From: Pseudomonas alkylphenolica
Lineage (GTDB): Bacteria; Pseudomonadota; Gammaproteobacteria; Pseudomonadales; Pseudomonadaceae
Assembly (NCBI RefSeq): GCF_004025535.1
Contig: NZ_QJRG01000039.1
Coordinates: 1 to 64,000 of the forward strand
DNA: 64,000 nt
Direction of reading: 5' to 3'
Shown here: one piece after another, positions 1-8,004 of the stretch
Numbering within the stretch: position 1 is the stretch's first letter
Layout of the letters: each line of letters starts with the position of its first letter
Position numbers and translations under genes: made by a program
The notes under the pieces: generated by a model
What the model was told of the DNA's origin: nothing
The model's database searches: none
The model's input: only the letters and a program-made list of their open reading frames with translations

Positions 1-3000
1 GCCTGTCCGGCTCGCAGCAATTCGAAGGCCCGTCGGCGCAGTACGTCTTCACCGCCACCCTGAGCCATGCCTCCAAAGGCGTGACTACGATCACCACCGA
101 TAAGGGCGTGATCACCATTGCTGACGGTCAGAGCACCGGCACCTTGAAAATTGATGCTGGCAACGGCGAAGACGTCTTGAAGGACGGCAGCTCGTTGACC
201 GCTACGATCATCGGTGTAAACGGTCCTGGCTTTGAAAGTCTGGGCGTTCAAGCGGGCAGTGGCTCCGCGACATCGACGGTGGTAGATACCACCGATACGG
301 TCTTCGCCAAGATCAGCATTGATGGCAACGCCTCTGTCACCGAAGGTGGCGTGCTGACATACAAGGTTGAGTTGGTAGACCAGAACGGTATCGCGGTAAC
401 AGTTCCAAGCGGCAAGTCCGTGACCGTAAGCCTGGATTGGGGCGGTTCGGCCAACACCACCGCTGATATCACCGGCAAACTGCCGACCAGCGTCACCATC
501 AGTGGCGGCAACAGCAGCACTTCGTTCCCCGTTCAGACATTCGACGACACCTTGATTGAAAAAAGCGAGTCGCTGACCGCCACCATCAAGGGTGTGACGG
601 ACACCAACAACGTGTTTGAAAACCTGGCCGTCGGCAGTCAGAACACCGCTACCGGTACGATTCTGGACAATGACAGCGGTCCAACTGTCACCAGTGATAG
701 CGCAACAATCCTGGAAAGCGGTAAGGGCGGTGGCAGCGATGTGGTTCTGGTGCTCGACCGTTCTGGCAGCATGGGGCCGCAGGGCGGCGATCCAGACGGC
801 AGTGGCCCGTACACTACGCGCATCGCCATGCTCAAGGATGCGGTGAGTAACCTCTTTGCGTCCGGCACTGTGCACTCGGTGTTTATTGTCTCGTTTTCAA
901 GCTCCGCGACGTTCCATGATTCGGGCCAAAATGGTGGCTGGTATACCAATCTTGAAGACGCGATGAAAGCGATTGACGCTATCCAGGCGTCTGGTGGGAC
1001 CAACTACAACAATGCACTGACAACCGTGATCGACAAATTCACAGCACCTCCACCTGGTGGCGGCAAGCTGGTGTCTATCTTCATGTCGGATGGCGAACCT
1101 TCTACTGGCGCTTCGGAAACGAAGTGGATCAACTTCCTCGAAGGCAATAAATTCGACGAATCCTTCGCCGTGGGCTTTGGTGGCCTGAGCAACAGCGATA
1201 AGAACTTCCTGGAGCCGATTGCCTGGAAACCAGGCGAGACAGCCGGCTCCATCACCAACGGCTCGAACGACAAAAACGTATTGGTAGTTGAAACCTCGCT
1301 CAGCTCCTTGACCGATGCACTGGTAACCAGCGCCGGCGGCAGCGTGGTGTCGGGTAATGTCACCACCAACGATACCGGGGGTACTGCTGGTTGGGCGGCC
1401 AATGGCTGGAAGATGGATTCGGTGGAGGTCAACGGAACGATTTACAAGTTCGCCAATGCCAACGACGTGAAAACGTTCGACCTTGGCAATCTCGGCAAGC
1501 TGACCTTCAAAGCCGATGGCAGCTATACCTTCACCGGCAAGGACAACTTCGATACCTCAACGTCCCTTCAGACCGTTGTGAAGTACACGGTGAAGGATGC
1601 CAATGGCGAGACCGCCGAGTCGACACTGACGCTGACCGTCAATGATCGTAGCGACCCGATTGCCACTGATGACAACGCGACGGCTACGTTGACGTCCAGA
1701 AGTGTCACAGCAGCAGATACATACACAACACTGGCGAACTTCAACAGTGGCAGTGAAACCAACGCGTGGAAGTTCAACACCACTCCTGTGGACCAGAATC
1801 TCGCGGACCTGTCGAGCAGCTCGGTGCTGAAAGCGAATCTCAGCAGCTGGCAGACCAGTTCGCTCAGCGGCAGCACTTCGGATGCCAGCCGCAGCAGCAG
1901 TGCCTTGGTATTGAAAGACAATAACGGCAGCAGCGATGGCGATGCCCAGGCGCTGACGCCGACTTACAAGACCGGAACAGGTGCTGGCGAAACGTTGTCG
2001 TTCACGACCAGTTTCAGCAATTTCAACAGCGGTGACACCGCACAATGGTCGCTCTACAAGAGCACTGATGGTGGTAACACCTGGTCCTTTGCGCAGAGTG
2101 GGTCTATCTACTCCACGACGAAATCGGTTACTACCGATGCGCTGGATGCCAATAGCCAGTACCGGATTCTCCTGAATGTGCACGATGGCAGCGGCAACTC
2201 CTCCAGCAAGCTGGCGACGGTAACGTTCGACGATTTCACTGCCAAAGTGCCAGGTGCAACGACCATCGAATGGTCAGCAACGCCAGTTTCCGGCTCGGTG
2301 CAAGACAACGACCTCTGGGGCAGCAACGGGGAAACCTCGTCCTTGTCGGTGAAGGTCAACGGCAACTGGACGGAGATCCCGGTAGGCGGCACTACGGTCA
2401 AGGGCAGCTTTGGTGACTTGGCAATCAAGAGCGATGGCTCCTATACCTACACCCCGACCGTCAACAAGGATAACGCCGGCAAAACGGACCAGTTCGAGTA
2501 CAAGGTGACCCAGGCCGATGGAGACTCAGATACGGCACACCTGGACATCACCATCGCTACGACCGGCCCTGGAGCCACCACGACTCAGTCTGCGTCTTAC
2601 TCGCTGCTGGCCAGTGAGGAGCAGGACATCCTCTTCACCCAGAGTGATTCGCACACGGTATACGGCAACCACGGTAATGACCTTCTGGTCGGCACCAATG
2701 CTGCCGACACCTTCGTGTGGAAAGCCGGCGACACCGGTAACGATGTGATTCGGGACTTCAAGCCTGTCGAAGGCGACCGTCTGGACCTGAGTGATCTGCT
2801 TCAGGGCGAGAAGGCCAGCACCATCGACAACTACCTGAAGATCACCACGGTCAACAGTGAGTCGACTCTGCAGGTCAGTTCCGAAGGCAAACTCAACGAC
2901 GCCGGCGGCCTGGCCAATGCCGACGTGACGATCAAGCTGGAAGGCGTCAACTGGGCCAACACCACGATCAACTCGCTGGTGAGCGGCGCCGACCCGACCA

Positions 3001-3026
3001 TCAAGATCGACCACTCCAACAGCTGA
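1..3026 (+). CDS. lapA: LapA-like large RTX adhesin, C-terminal part (5' end outside window)
   Basis: The reading frame is open from base 3 with no start, so this is the C-terminal ~1,007 residues of a larger protein. Counting from a GTG at 81, one sees Calx-beta/Ig-like repeats (about 1-215), then a von Willebrand A domain at about 220-400 with a MIDAS motif (DRSGSMG). VCBS-like domains follow (about 420-530 and 740-835), separated by a Ser/Thr-rich jelly-roll-like section. The end has an RTX-type segment (GNHGNDLLVGTNAADTF) and a glycine/aspartate-rich type I secretion tail ending IKIDHSNS. LapA-family adhesins are exported by LapEBC and held at the surface until LapG cuts an N-terminal di-alanine site, which lies outside this window. 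The adjacent lapD and lapG support the name; the lapBC transporter genes are not downstream. A different LapA-family adhesin such as MapA cannot be excluded without the N-terminus. Confidence 0.85.
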   Translation, partial: LSGSQQFEGPSAQYVFTATLSHASKGVTTITTDKGVITIADGQSTGTLKIDAGNGEDVLKDGSSLTATIIGVNGPGFESLGVQAGSGSATSTVVDTTDTVFAKISIDGNASVTEGGVLTYKVELVDQNGIAVTVPSGKSVTVSLDWGGSANTTADITGKLPTSVTISGGNSSTSFPVQTFDDTLIEKSESLTATIKGVTDTNNVFENLAVGSQNTATGTILDNDSGPTVTSDSATILESGKGGGSDVVLVLDRSGSMGPQGGDPDGSGPYTTRIAMLKDAVSNLFASGTVHSVFIVSFSSSATFHDSGQNGGWYTNLEDAMKAIDAIQASGGTNYNNALTTVIDKFTAPPPGGGKLVSIFMSDGEPSTGASETKWINFLEGNKFDESFAVGFGGLSNSDKNFLEPIAWKPGETAGSITNGSNDKNVLVVETSLSSLTDALVTSAGGSVVSGNVTTNDTGGTAGWAANGWKMDSVEVNGTIYKFANANDVKTFDLGNLGKLTFKADGSYTFTGKDNFDTSTSLQTVVKYTVKDANGETAESTLTLTVNDRSDPIATDDNATATLTSRSVTAADTYTTLANFNSGSETNAWKFNTTPVDQNLADLSSSSVLKANLSSWQTSSLSGSTSDASRSSSALVLKDNNGSSDGDAQALTPTYKTGTGAGETLSFTTSFSNFNSGDTAQWSLYKSTDGGNTWSFAQSGSIYSTTKSVTTDALDANSQYRILLNVHDGSGNSSSKLATVTFDDFTAKVPGATTIEWSATPVSGSVQDNDLWGSNGETSSLSVKVNGNWTEIPVGGTTVKGSFGDLAIKSDGSYTYTPTVNKDNAGKTDQFEYKVTQADGDSDTAHLDITIATTGPGATTTQSASYSLLASEEQDILFTQSDSHTVYGNHGNDLLVGTNAADTFVWKAGDTGNDVIRDFKPVEGDRLDLSDLLQGEKASTIDNYLKITTVNSESTLQVSSEGKLNDAGGLANADVTIKLEGVNWANTTINSLVSGADPTIKIDHSNS

Positions 3027-3041
3027 TGCCCAGCGCCCGCG

Positions 3042-3060
3042 GCAACCCGGTACGGGTTGC
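3042..3060 (+). terminator. Hairpin after the adhesin gene
   Basis: A perfect inverted repeat GCAACCCG/CGGGTTGC with a 3-base loop begins 16 bases after the adhesin stop. It lacks a clear T-run. A second GC-rich imperfect hairpin (TCGCCAGGCGC..) sits at 3109-3131. Together they probably end the long adhesin transcript. Confidence 0.5.
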
Positions 3061-3184
3061 TGTGGGGTTCGGGCTTGGCCTGCGCGACATTCGCACGGCA
3101 TACTCGCTCGCCAGGCGCGCGCCTGGGCGAGCTTGGCCTATGCTGCTGACTGCGGTGATGGACTCACAATTGGAGGGATACCCC

Positions 3185-3526
3185 ATGTACTACGTGCAAC
3201 GCGATGCACAGGGTCGGTTGGCGCGGGTCGAGGCCGCTCCCTATGCCGAATACACGGAGTTGTTGCCGGCCGACCATGCCGAGATTCAGGACTGGTTTGC
3301 CGACAATACCGTCGAGAACAGCCTCAAGCAGCTCAAGCAAAGCGACCTGGACATGATCCGGGTTCTTGAAGACCTGATCGAAGTGCTGACCGCAAAAGGG
3401 GTGATCAGCATCACCGACCTGCCGGCCGGTGCCCAGGCCAAATTGCTCAACCGCTCCACAGCGCGTGAAGCGTTAGGTGGCTTGAGCAACCTGATTGATG
3501 ACAGCGAAGAAAGAGGCCTGATCTAG
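3185..3526 (+). CDS. Small conserved Pseudomonas protein (often misnamed 'tryptophan synthase subunit beta-like')
   Basis: A 113-residue acidic protein. The ATG at 3185 is chosen because GGAGG lies 8-12 bases upstream; the frame stays open further back but there is no ribosome site there. It starts MYYVQRDAQG and has a central helical stretch (LKQLKQSDLDMIRVLEDLIEVL), which may be an amphipathic or coiled-coil helix. There is no signal peptide or membrane segment. Similar Pseudomonas proteins are often labelled tryptophan synthase beta-like, but this is far too short for TrpB and has no PLP site, so that name should not be trusted. It lies between the adhesin and lapD; any part in adhesion is only a guess from position. 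Confidence 0.75.
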   Translation: MYYVQRDAQGRLARVEAAPYAEYTELLPADHAEIQDWFADNTVENSLKQLKQSDLDMIRVLEDLIEVLTAKGVISITDLPAGAQAKLLNRSTAREALGGLSNLIDDSEERGLI

Positions 3527-3542
3527 GCCCAGTCTCTGAAGG

Positions 3543-3568
3543 CCAGCAGGCCCCATGAGGCCTGCTGG
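3543..3568. terminator. Bidirectional hairpin between convergent genes
   Basis: A perfect 10-base-pair stem, CCAGCAGGCC/GGCCTGCTGG, with a 6-base loop sits between the stop at 3526 and the lapD stop at 3576. It is well placed to terminate both convergent transcripts. Confidence 0.65.
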
Positions 3569-3575
3569 TTGCGGT

Positions 3576-5522
3576 TTATCGCCAGGGCGCCGGTTCGCCG
3601 ACCAGCCGGCCCTGCACGCCGTAAATGCCCATTTCGCACAACACCTTGAGTTCACCTTCGGTTTCCACGCGCTCGGCGATCAGTGGCAAATCGATGCTGT
3701 GCGCTGCACGCTGGATCGCTTCGATGAACAGGCGTTTGTGCTGCTCCTGATCGATGGCGCGAATATAGCTGCCGTCGATTTTCAGGTAAGCCAGGCCCAG
3801 ATGGGCCAGGTTGCCGATCATGCTGAAACGCCCACCAAAACGTTGCAGGCTCAGGCTGAAGCCCAGGGCGTGCAAGCGTCGGGTCAGCTGTTCGAGGGCG
3901 GCCTGATCGGGCAGCTGTTCTTCACCGATTTCCAGGGTCAGGCGCGGCCCCAGCGCCGTGTATTGACCCAGTAGCTCATAGACCCGTTGCAGTGCCTTGG
4001 GGTCGGCCAGCGTCGCAGCCGACAGGTTCAGGGCCAGGGCTTCGGTGTGGTTGAGCAGATGCTTGAGTACTTGCTCGAGCATCAGGATGTCCAGCCGCGT
4101 CGACCAGCCAAAACGCTCCAGCCAAGGCAGAAAGCGCCCGGCCGCTACGGCCTGGCCCTGATCGTCGAGCAAACGTGAAATGACCTTGTAGTGCAGGACC
4201 TTCTCCGGGGCATCGCAGGCCACCACCGGCTGGAAAAACAGCTGGAAGCGCCCATGCTCCAGGGCCTCGTCGAGCAGGCGATGCCAGGTATGGTGGGTTT
4301 CACCGCTCTGCGGCGCCGTACCTTGTTCAAAGCACACCCAGCCTGGTTCCACCTGGGCTTCGGCGCGGGCCAGCGCTTCATCGGCCAGCTTCAGCAGTAC
4401 CTGGGGGGCATCGCCCGGGCTGTAGGGCGCCATGCCGATACAGGCCACCGGGGTTACATCGGTAGCGCCGGTTTCGGCCAGGCTCTGCAGGGTGCCCTCA
4501 AGGGCCTGGGCCAGTTGAATCGCTTCCTCATGCACCAGACCGGGTGCCAGTACGGCGAACTCGCCGCCACGGCTGCGGGTGATCAGGTTGTTGGTTTCCG
4601 GGTAATTGGCGCAAGTACGCTGCAGCTGCTGGCCGACTGCCTGAAGGAGTTGATCGGTATGCTGGCCACCCAGTCGCTGGTTAAGCCCGGCCAGGTCCTT
4701 GACCCGCAGCAGCAACAGGTAACCCGGCCGGGCTTCTTCCATGTTGCTGACTTGGGCATTGAGCTGCATTTCGAAATAGCGGCGGTTGGCCAAGCCGGTC
4801 AGGCTGTCCTGATACGACTCGACCCGCAGCTTTTCACTGCGTTCCGCCTGCTCTTTGAACAACGCCTTGAGCTTCTCGACCATCTGGTTCATGGCCTGCA
4901 CCACACGGCGCAGTTCGGGGGTGCGCGGCAGGTCGGGCAGGCTGAGGAATTCACGGCGGGCAATGGCGTGCGACTGCTCCACCATGTAGTCCAGGGGCTT
5001 GAGTTGCCGACGCAGCAGCAGTGCGCCGAGCACGGCGCTCAAGGCACCACACAGCAGCAACCAGCCCAGGCTGCCCAGGGCGCTCTGCCAGAGCTTGGCC
5101 AGGGCAAACATGGGATGGCTGACCACTTCGACACGGGCAGCCTGTTGCCAGCCGCGGCTGACGATAGCATCGCCGCCAGCAGCCTCAAGACCGATCAGGC
5201 GCGTGAACCAGGCGGGTACGCCGTTGGCGTCTGGCTCGGCGTGACGCTCCACCAGCACCGCGTTGGAGCCCGAATCGATGACCTTGATACTCGAGTAATA
5301 ACCGCTGTCGAAAATCGAACTGACCATCAGTTCGACCATCGCCGGATCGTCGATGTTCGGCGTCAGCGACAATGCCAGGGCAGTGGCTGCGTCCTGGGCG
5401 TGCGAGCGCAGCTGATTGACGTACTGGCTACGCGAGCTTTCCAGGCTGACCATGAAGCTGCCACTGAAGGCGACTACCAGGAACAGGCAGATGGCAAGCA
5501 GCAATTGTTTGAACAGTGACAT
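3576..5522 (-). CDS. lapD: LapD, c-di-GMP receptor controlling adhesin release
   Basis: Inner-membrane c-di-GMP sensor of 648 residues. When it binds c-di-GMP it holds LapG in the periplasm, so LapA stays on the surface. Membrane segments lie at about 5-27 and 150-172 and flank a periplasmic LapD/MoxY-type output domain; then come a HAMP segment, a GGDEF-like domain and an EAL-like domain. Both catalytic motifs are degenerate: the cyclase site reads RGGEF and the EAL position reads KVI. This fits a receptor rather than an enzyme and matches known LapD. It starts 10 bases after lapG ends, so the two form a lapG-lapD operon. Confidence 0.95.
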   Translation of the reverse strand: MSLFKQLLLAICLFLVVAFSGSFMVSLESSRSQYVNQLRSHAQDAATALALSLTPNIDDPAMVELMVSSIFDSGYYSSIKVIDSGSNAVLVERHAEPDANGVPAWFTRLIGLEAAGGDAIVSRGWQQAARVEVVSHPMFALAKLWQSALGSLGWLLLCGALSAVLGALLLRRQLKPLDYMVEQSHAIARREFLSLPDLPRTPELRRVVQAMNQMVEKLKALFKEQAERSEKLRVESYQDSLTGLANRRYFEMQLNAQVSNMEEARPGYLLLLRVKDLAGLNQRLGGQHTDQLLQAVGQQLQRTCANYPETNNLITRSRGGEFAVLAPGLVHEEAIQLAQALEGTLQSLAETGATDVTPVACIGMAPYSPGDAPQVLLKLADEALARAEAQVEPGWVCFEQGTAPQSGETHHTWHRLLDEALEHGRFQLFFQPVVACDAPEKVLHYKVISRLLDDQGQAVAAGRFLPWLERFGWSTRLDILMLEQVLKHLLNHTEALALNLSAATLADPKALQRVYELLGQYTALGPRLTLEIGEEQLPDQAALEQLTRRLHALGFSLSLQRFGGRFSMIGNLAHLGLAYLKIDGSYIRAIDQEQHKRLFIEAIQRAAHSIDLPLIAERVETEGELKVLCEMGIYGVQGRLVGEPAPWR

Positions 5523-5532
5523 CTGTGCTCCT

Positions 5533-6225
5533 TTAGTAAACCGGTTCGGCCGGGAAACCTTCGGCCTGCATCTTTTTCAACAGGTCCTGCCAGCGCGACA
5601 AGCGTTTGGTGTCGCCGACCTTCTTGTTGCCCGTCGCACCGGTCAGCCACAGACCTTCACCGTTGAAGGAATAGACTGGCAGCAGATCGGTGCGTTCACT
5701 GGCGGGCTTGATGGCATCCATCAGGCTGTCCAGAACCAGGGGCATGGCATTGGGCGTTGCGTAGTAAGTCAGGACCATGTGTGCGCGGTTCTGGCGCAGT
5801 GCCTTGACGTATGTGATGCGCAGCTTTTCCGCCGGCACGCCCATGCGCCGCAGGCTGAAGTACTTGGCGATAGCATAGTCTTCACAGTCGCCGGCACCCT
5901 TGATCAGTGCCTGGATCGGGGTTGCCCAGTAATCCGTCTCACGCCACAGGTCGATGTCTTCGACATAGCGCAGCTGGTGGTTGAAGAACTGGTTGACCCG
6001 CTTGAGCTGCTCGGCTTCGCTGTCCTGTTTCTGGGTGCTCAGCAGGTTCTGCCAGGCATCGATACGGCCTTGTCCTGCACCCAGTGCCCCGTACAGTGAC
6101 TGGGCCTTGCGGCTGATCTGGGAAAAGTCCCAGTCGGCGTGCAGGCTGCCCAGCAACAGGCAGCCGAGCATAACGGCAAGGCTCAGCCGGCGCAGGGTCA
6201 GGTGAACAGTCCAGCGTCTCGTCAC
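5533..6225 (-). CDS. lapG: LapG, periplasmic cysteine protease
   Basis: A bacterial transglutaminase-like cysteine protease (DUF920/peptidase C93) of 230 residues that cuts the N-terminus of LapA-type adhesins when c-di-GMP is low. The frame is open back to 6354, but the GTG at 6225 is preferred: it has AGG upstream and places a clean signal peptide at the start (MTRRWTVHLTLRRLSLAV.. ending near SLHA). The catalytic residues are visible: Cys in KGAGDCEDYA, His in NRAHMVLTYY and Asp in LVLDSL. Known LapG needs calcium, and the Asp/Glu residues near the active site are consistent with this. It is the first gene of the lapG-lapD operon. Confidence 0.93.
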   Translation of the reverse strand: MTRRWTVHLTLRRLSLAVMLGCLLLGSLHADWDFSQISRKAQSLYGALGAGQGRIDAWQNLLSTQKQDSEAEQLKRVNQFFNHQLRYVEDIDLWRETDYWATPIQALIKGAGDCEDYAIAKYFSLRRMGVPAEKLRITYVKALRQNRAHMVLTYYATPNAMPLVLDSLMDAIKPASERTDLLPVYSFNGEGLWLTGATGNKKVGDTKRLSRWQDLLKKMQAEGFPAEPVY

Positions 6226-6527
6226 TACGAAAACCTGCGCAGACCTATGGAAAAGCACCGATGGTGCGGCCTTGCCCCTAAAAAAACAATGGCACCTTAC
6301 AATCACGGTGGCATCAGTCTGACCACCCTCATCGCGGGCGCTTGCCCACCACATCGGAGTGGCTTCCCTTGGAGAAAAACTTCATTCACGATAGCAATTA
6401 TCGCCGCAGCCATTGCCATCCGCCCTGAGCGGGGCCCTTCCGAGCGGTTTGACAAGCACCCACCCCCTGACTACGGTGATTGGATCCAATTCCCGCCGTG
6501 TTCCGACGACAAAGGGCAGAGTAAAGC
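6226..6527. other. Divergent intergenic region between lapG and a GntR regulator gene
   Basis: About 300 bases with no convincing gene. It carries the promoters for lapG (leftward) and for the GntR gene (rightward). The only clear structure is the 12-base palindrome at 6479-6490 with promoter-like boxes beside it, listed separately. Confidence 0.6.
6449..6490 (+). promoter_or_regulatory. Promoter with VanR-type palindromic operator for the GntR gene
   Basis: A consensus -35 TTGACA at 6449-6454 and a weak -10 (TACGGT, 6472-6477; 17-base spacing) are followed by the perfect palindrome ATTGGATCCAAT at 6479-6490. This is the same sequence as the half-operator of the Caulobacter vanillate regulator VanR, also a GntR/FCD protein. 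It lies where a transcript would start, 38 bases before the start codon, so autorepression is the simplest reading. Confidence 0.6.
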
Positions 6528-7220
6528 GTGACCCAAAAATCCAGACCATTGAGCGAAATACTGGGCAGCGAGCAAGTGCCGCCGCACCTGGCTCGGAGTG
6601 TGATTGAAGAGCGGTTGCGCAGCGCTATTCTCGATGGTCGCCTGCCCCCGGGCATGGCGCTGCGTCAGCAAGAGCTGGCGTCGTTGTTCGGGGTCAGCCG
6701 CATGCCGGTGCGCGAAGCCTTGCGCCAACTCGAAACGCAATCGTTGCTGCAGGTAGTCGCCCACAAGGGTGCGGTGGTGGCGCCATTGATCGGCGAAGAT
6801 GCCATGGACTCCTATGCTTTGCGGGTGCTACTCGAAAGCGAGGCATTGCGCCAGTCGATTCCCCGTCTTGATGCCGATGACATTGCCCTGGCGCGCAGCT
6901 ACATCGCCCAGCTGGAGAACGAAACCCGGCATGCCGAAATCGGTCGTCTGAACCGGCTGTTTCACATGAGCCTGTACAGCAAGGCAACGAACAAGAAGCT
7001 GTTGCACCTGATTGAAATCGAGCTCAATGAAGAGGAGCGCTTCTTGCGTTTTCACCTGTCGTCGATGGGCCTTGGCAAATTGACGCAGGATGACCACAAC
7101 GCTCTGGTTGATGCTGCCAACGACAAGGCCGTCGAGGATGCCGTCAGGGTACTCGAGCGTCACTTGAGCAAGGCCGAAAAAACCATCCGGGCCTATCTGG
7201 ACAGTCGTCCGGCCGAGTAG
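6528..7220 (+). CDS. GntR family regulator, FCD (FadR/VanR) subfamily
   Basis: A 230-residue DNA-binding regulator starting at GTG. The winged helix is at about 22-78 (LASLFGVSRMPVREALRQLE), followed by an all-helical FCD ligand-binding domain. Putative metal/ligand residues include H146 in LNRLFHMS, H190 in DDH and H212 in ERHLSKA. FCD regulators usually sense small carboxylic acids. The ligand here is unknown and no catabolic gene is adjacent; lapG diverges on one side and an esterase gene lies 140 bases downstream. A palindrome identical to a VanR operator unit sits in its own promoter, so it may belong to the VanR branch, but no vanAB genes are in the window. Confidence 0.88.
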   Translation: MTQKSRPLSEILGSEQVPPHLARSVIEERLRSAILDGRLPPGMALRQQELASLFGVSRMPVREALRQLETQSLLQVVAHKGAVVAPLIGEDAMDSYALRVLLESEALRQSIPRLDADDIALARSYIAQLENETRHAEIGRLNRLFHMSLYSKATNKKLLHLIEIELNEEERFLRFHLSSMGLGKLTQDDHNALVDAANDKAVEDAVRVLERHLSKAEKTIRAYLDSRPAE

Positions 7221-7274
7221 GTCTGCCCCGCCAGGGGCGCTGGTGGTGTGATCTTTTGGAGTTATTTGGTTATT

Positions 7275-7322
7275 AATAAATAGCTTCTTATTCCTTTACG
7301 TTCATTTTCATGCCCCTATACT
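7275..7322 (+). promoter_or_regulatory. Promoter and AT-rich sulfur-type element before the esterase gene
   Basis: An AT-rich element AATAAATAGCTTCTTATTCC (7275-7294) lies just upstream of a -10-like TATACT (7317-7322), with TTTACG (7295-7300) as a possible -35. Closely similar elements occur before other sulfur genes in this window, which suggests a shared LysR-type (CysB-like) activator site. AGGAGG precedes the start codon at 7360. Confidence 0.4.
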
Positions 7323-7359
7323 TGGCCTCAAGCACGCAAACCCAGCAGGAGGCGTCCCC

Positions 7360-7941
7360 ATGCGCAATGATTCGATCCGTTACCTGATTGTGCCGGGCTG
7401 GCAAGGTTCGCCAGAGGATCATTGGCAGAGTCACTGGCAGCAGGTGTTGCCTAACAGCGCCCGGGTCGAACAGGCCGACTGGTTGACGCCGCAACGCCAG
7501 GACTGGGTCGCTGCCCTGGAAAGCGCCGTGGCGGCTGATGAGTCGCCGGTGATATTGATTGCCCACAGTCTGGGCTGCATCACCGTCGCCCATTGGGCAG
7601 CACAAGCCAGTGTCAGCCTGCTGCGTCGCGTCCGCGGTGCCTTGCTGGTAGCCCCGGCCGACGTCGAGCGCCCGACCTGTGCACCGGCCTTGCAAAACTT
7701 CGCGCCCATCGCACAGCAGTTGCTGCCGTTTCCAAGCCAGGTGGTCAGCTCCGATAACGACCCGGCAGTAAGCGCTCCGCGTGCGATGCAGCTGGCACGT
7801 GCCTGGGGCGCCGAAGTGGGCTTTCTCGCGGGCGCCGGGCATATCAACGTCAAGTCCGGGCACCGCCGCTGGGAGCAGGGCTTCGCTTACCTGTACCGCC
7901 TGCAGAGCCGCCTGGAACAGCACGCGCTTCGCCGCGCCTGA
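7360..7941 (+). CDS. RBBP9/YdeN family serine esterase (alpha/beta hydrolase)
   Basis: A small cytoplasmic alpha/beta hydrolase of 193 residues, typical for the RBBP9/YdeN family. The nucleophile is Ser70 in AHSLG, an Asp is offered by SDNDPAV and a His by GAGHINV. The early VPGWQGSPEDHW motif is diagnostic for the family. The start at 7360 has a strong AGGAGG ribosome site. The gene is followed after 63 bases by a truncated SfnR-like sigma-54 activator gene and appears to share its promoter, so it may act in sulfur-starvation metabolism. The natural substrate of this family is not established. Confidence 0.85.
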   Translation: MRNDSIRYLIVPGWQGSPEDHWQSHWQQVLPNSARVEQADWLTPQRQDWVAALESAVAADESPVILIAHSLGCITVAHWAAQASVSLLRRVRGALLVAPADVERPTCAPALQNFAPIAQQLLPFPSQVVSSDNDPAVSAPRAMQLARAWGAEVGFLAGAGHINVKSGHRRWEQGFAYLYRLQSRLEQHALRRA

Positions 7942-8004
7942 CGCCCAGGCAAGACCTTAATCAATCCAGCGCCCGGCCCCTGATGCTGCGGGCGGGAGTT
8001 TTCT

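Noticed and set aside
3185-3526. Tryptophan synthase beta subunit
   Set aside because: Only 113 residues and no PLP-binding motif; the name is a propagated annotation.
4191-5519. 442-residue plus-strand frame opposite lapD
   Set aside because: It is the antisense of lapD; high GC keeps the opposite frame open, and the protein has no domain pattern or ribosome site.
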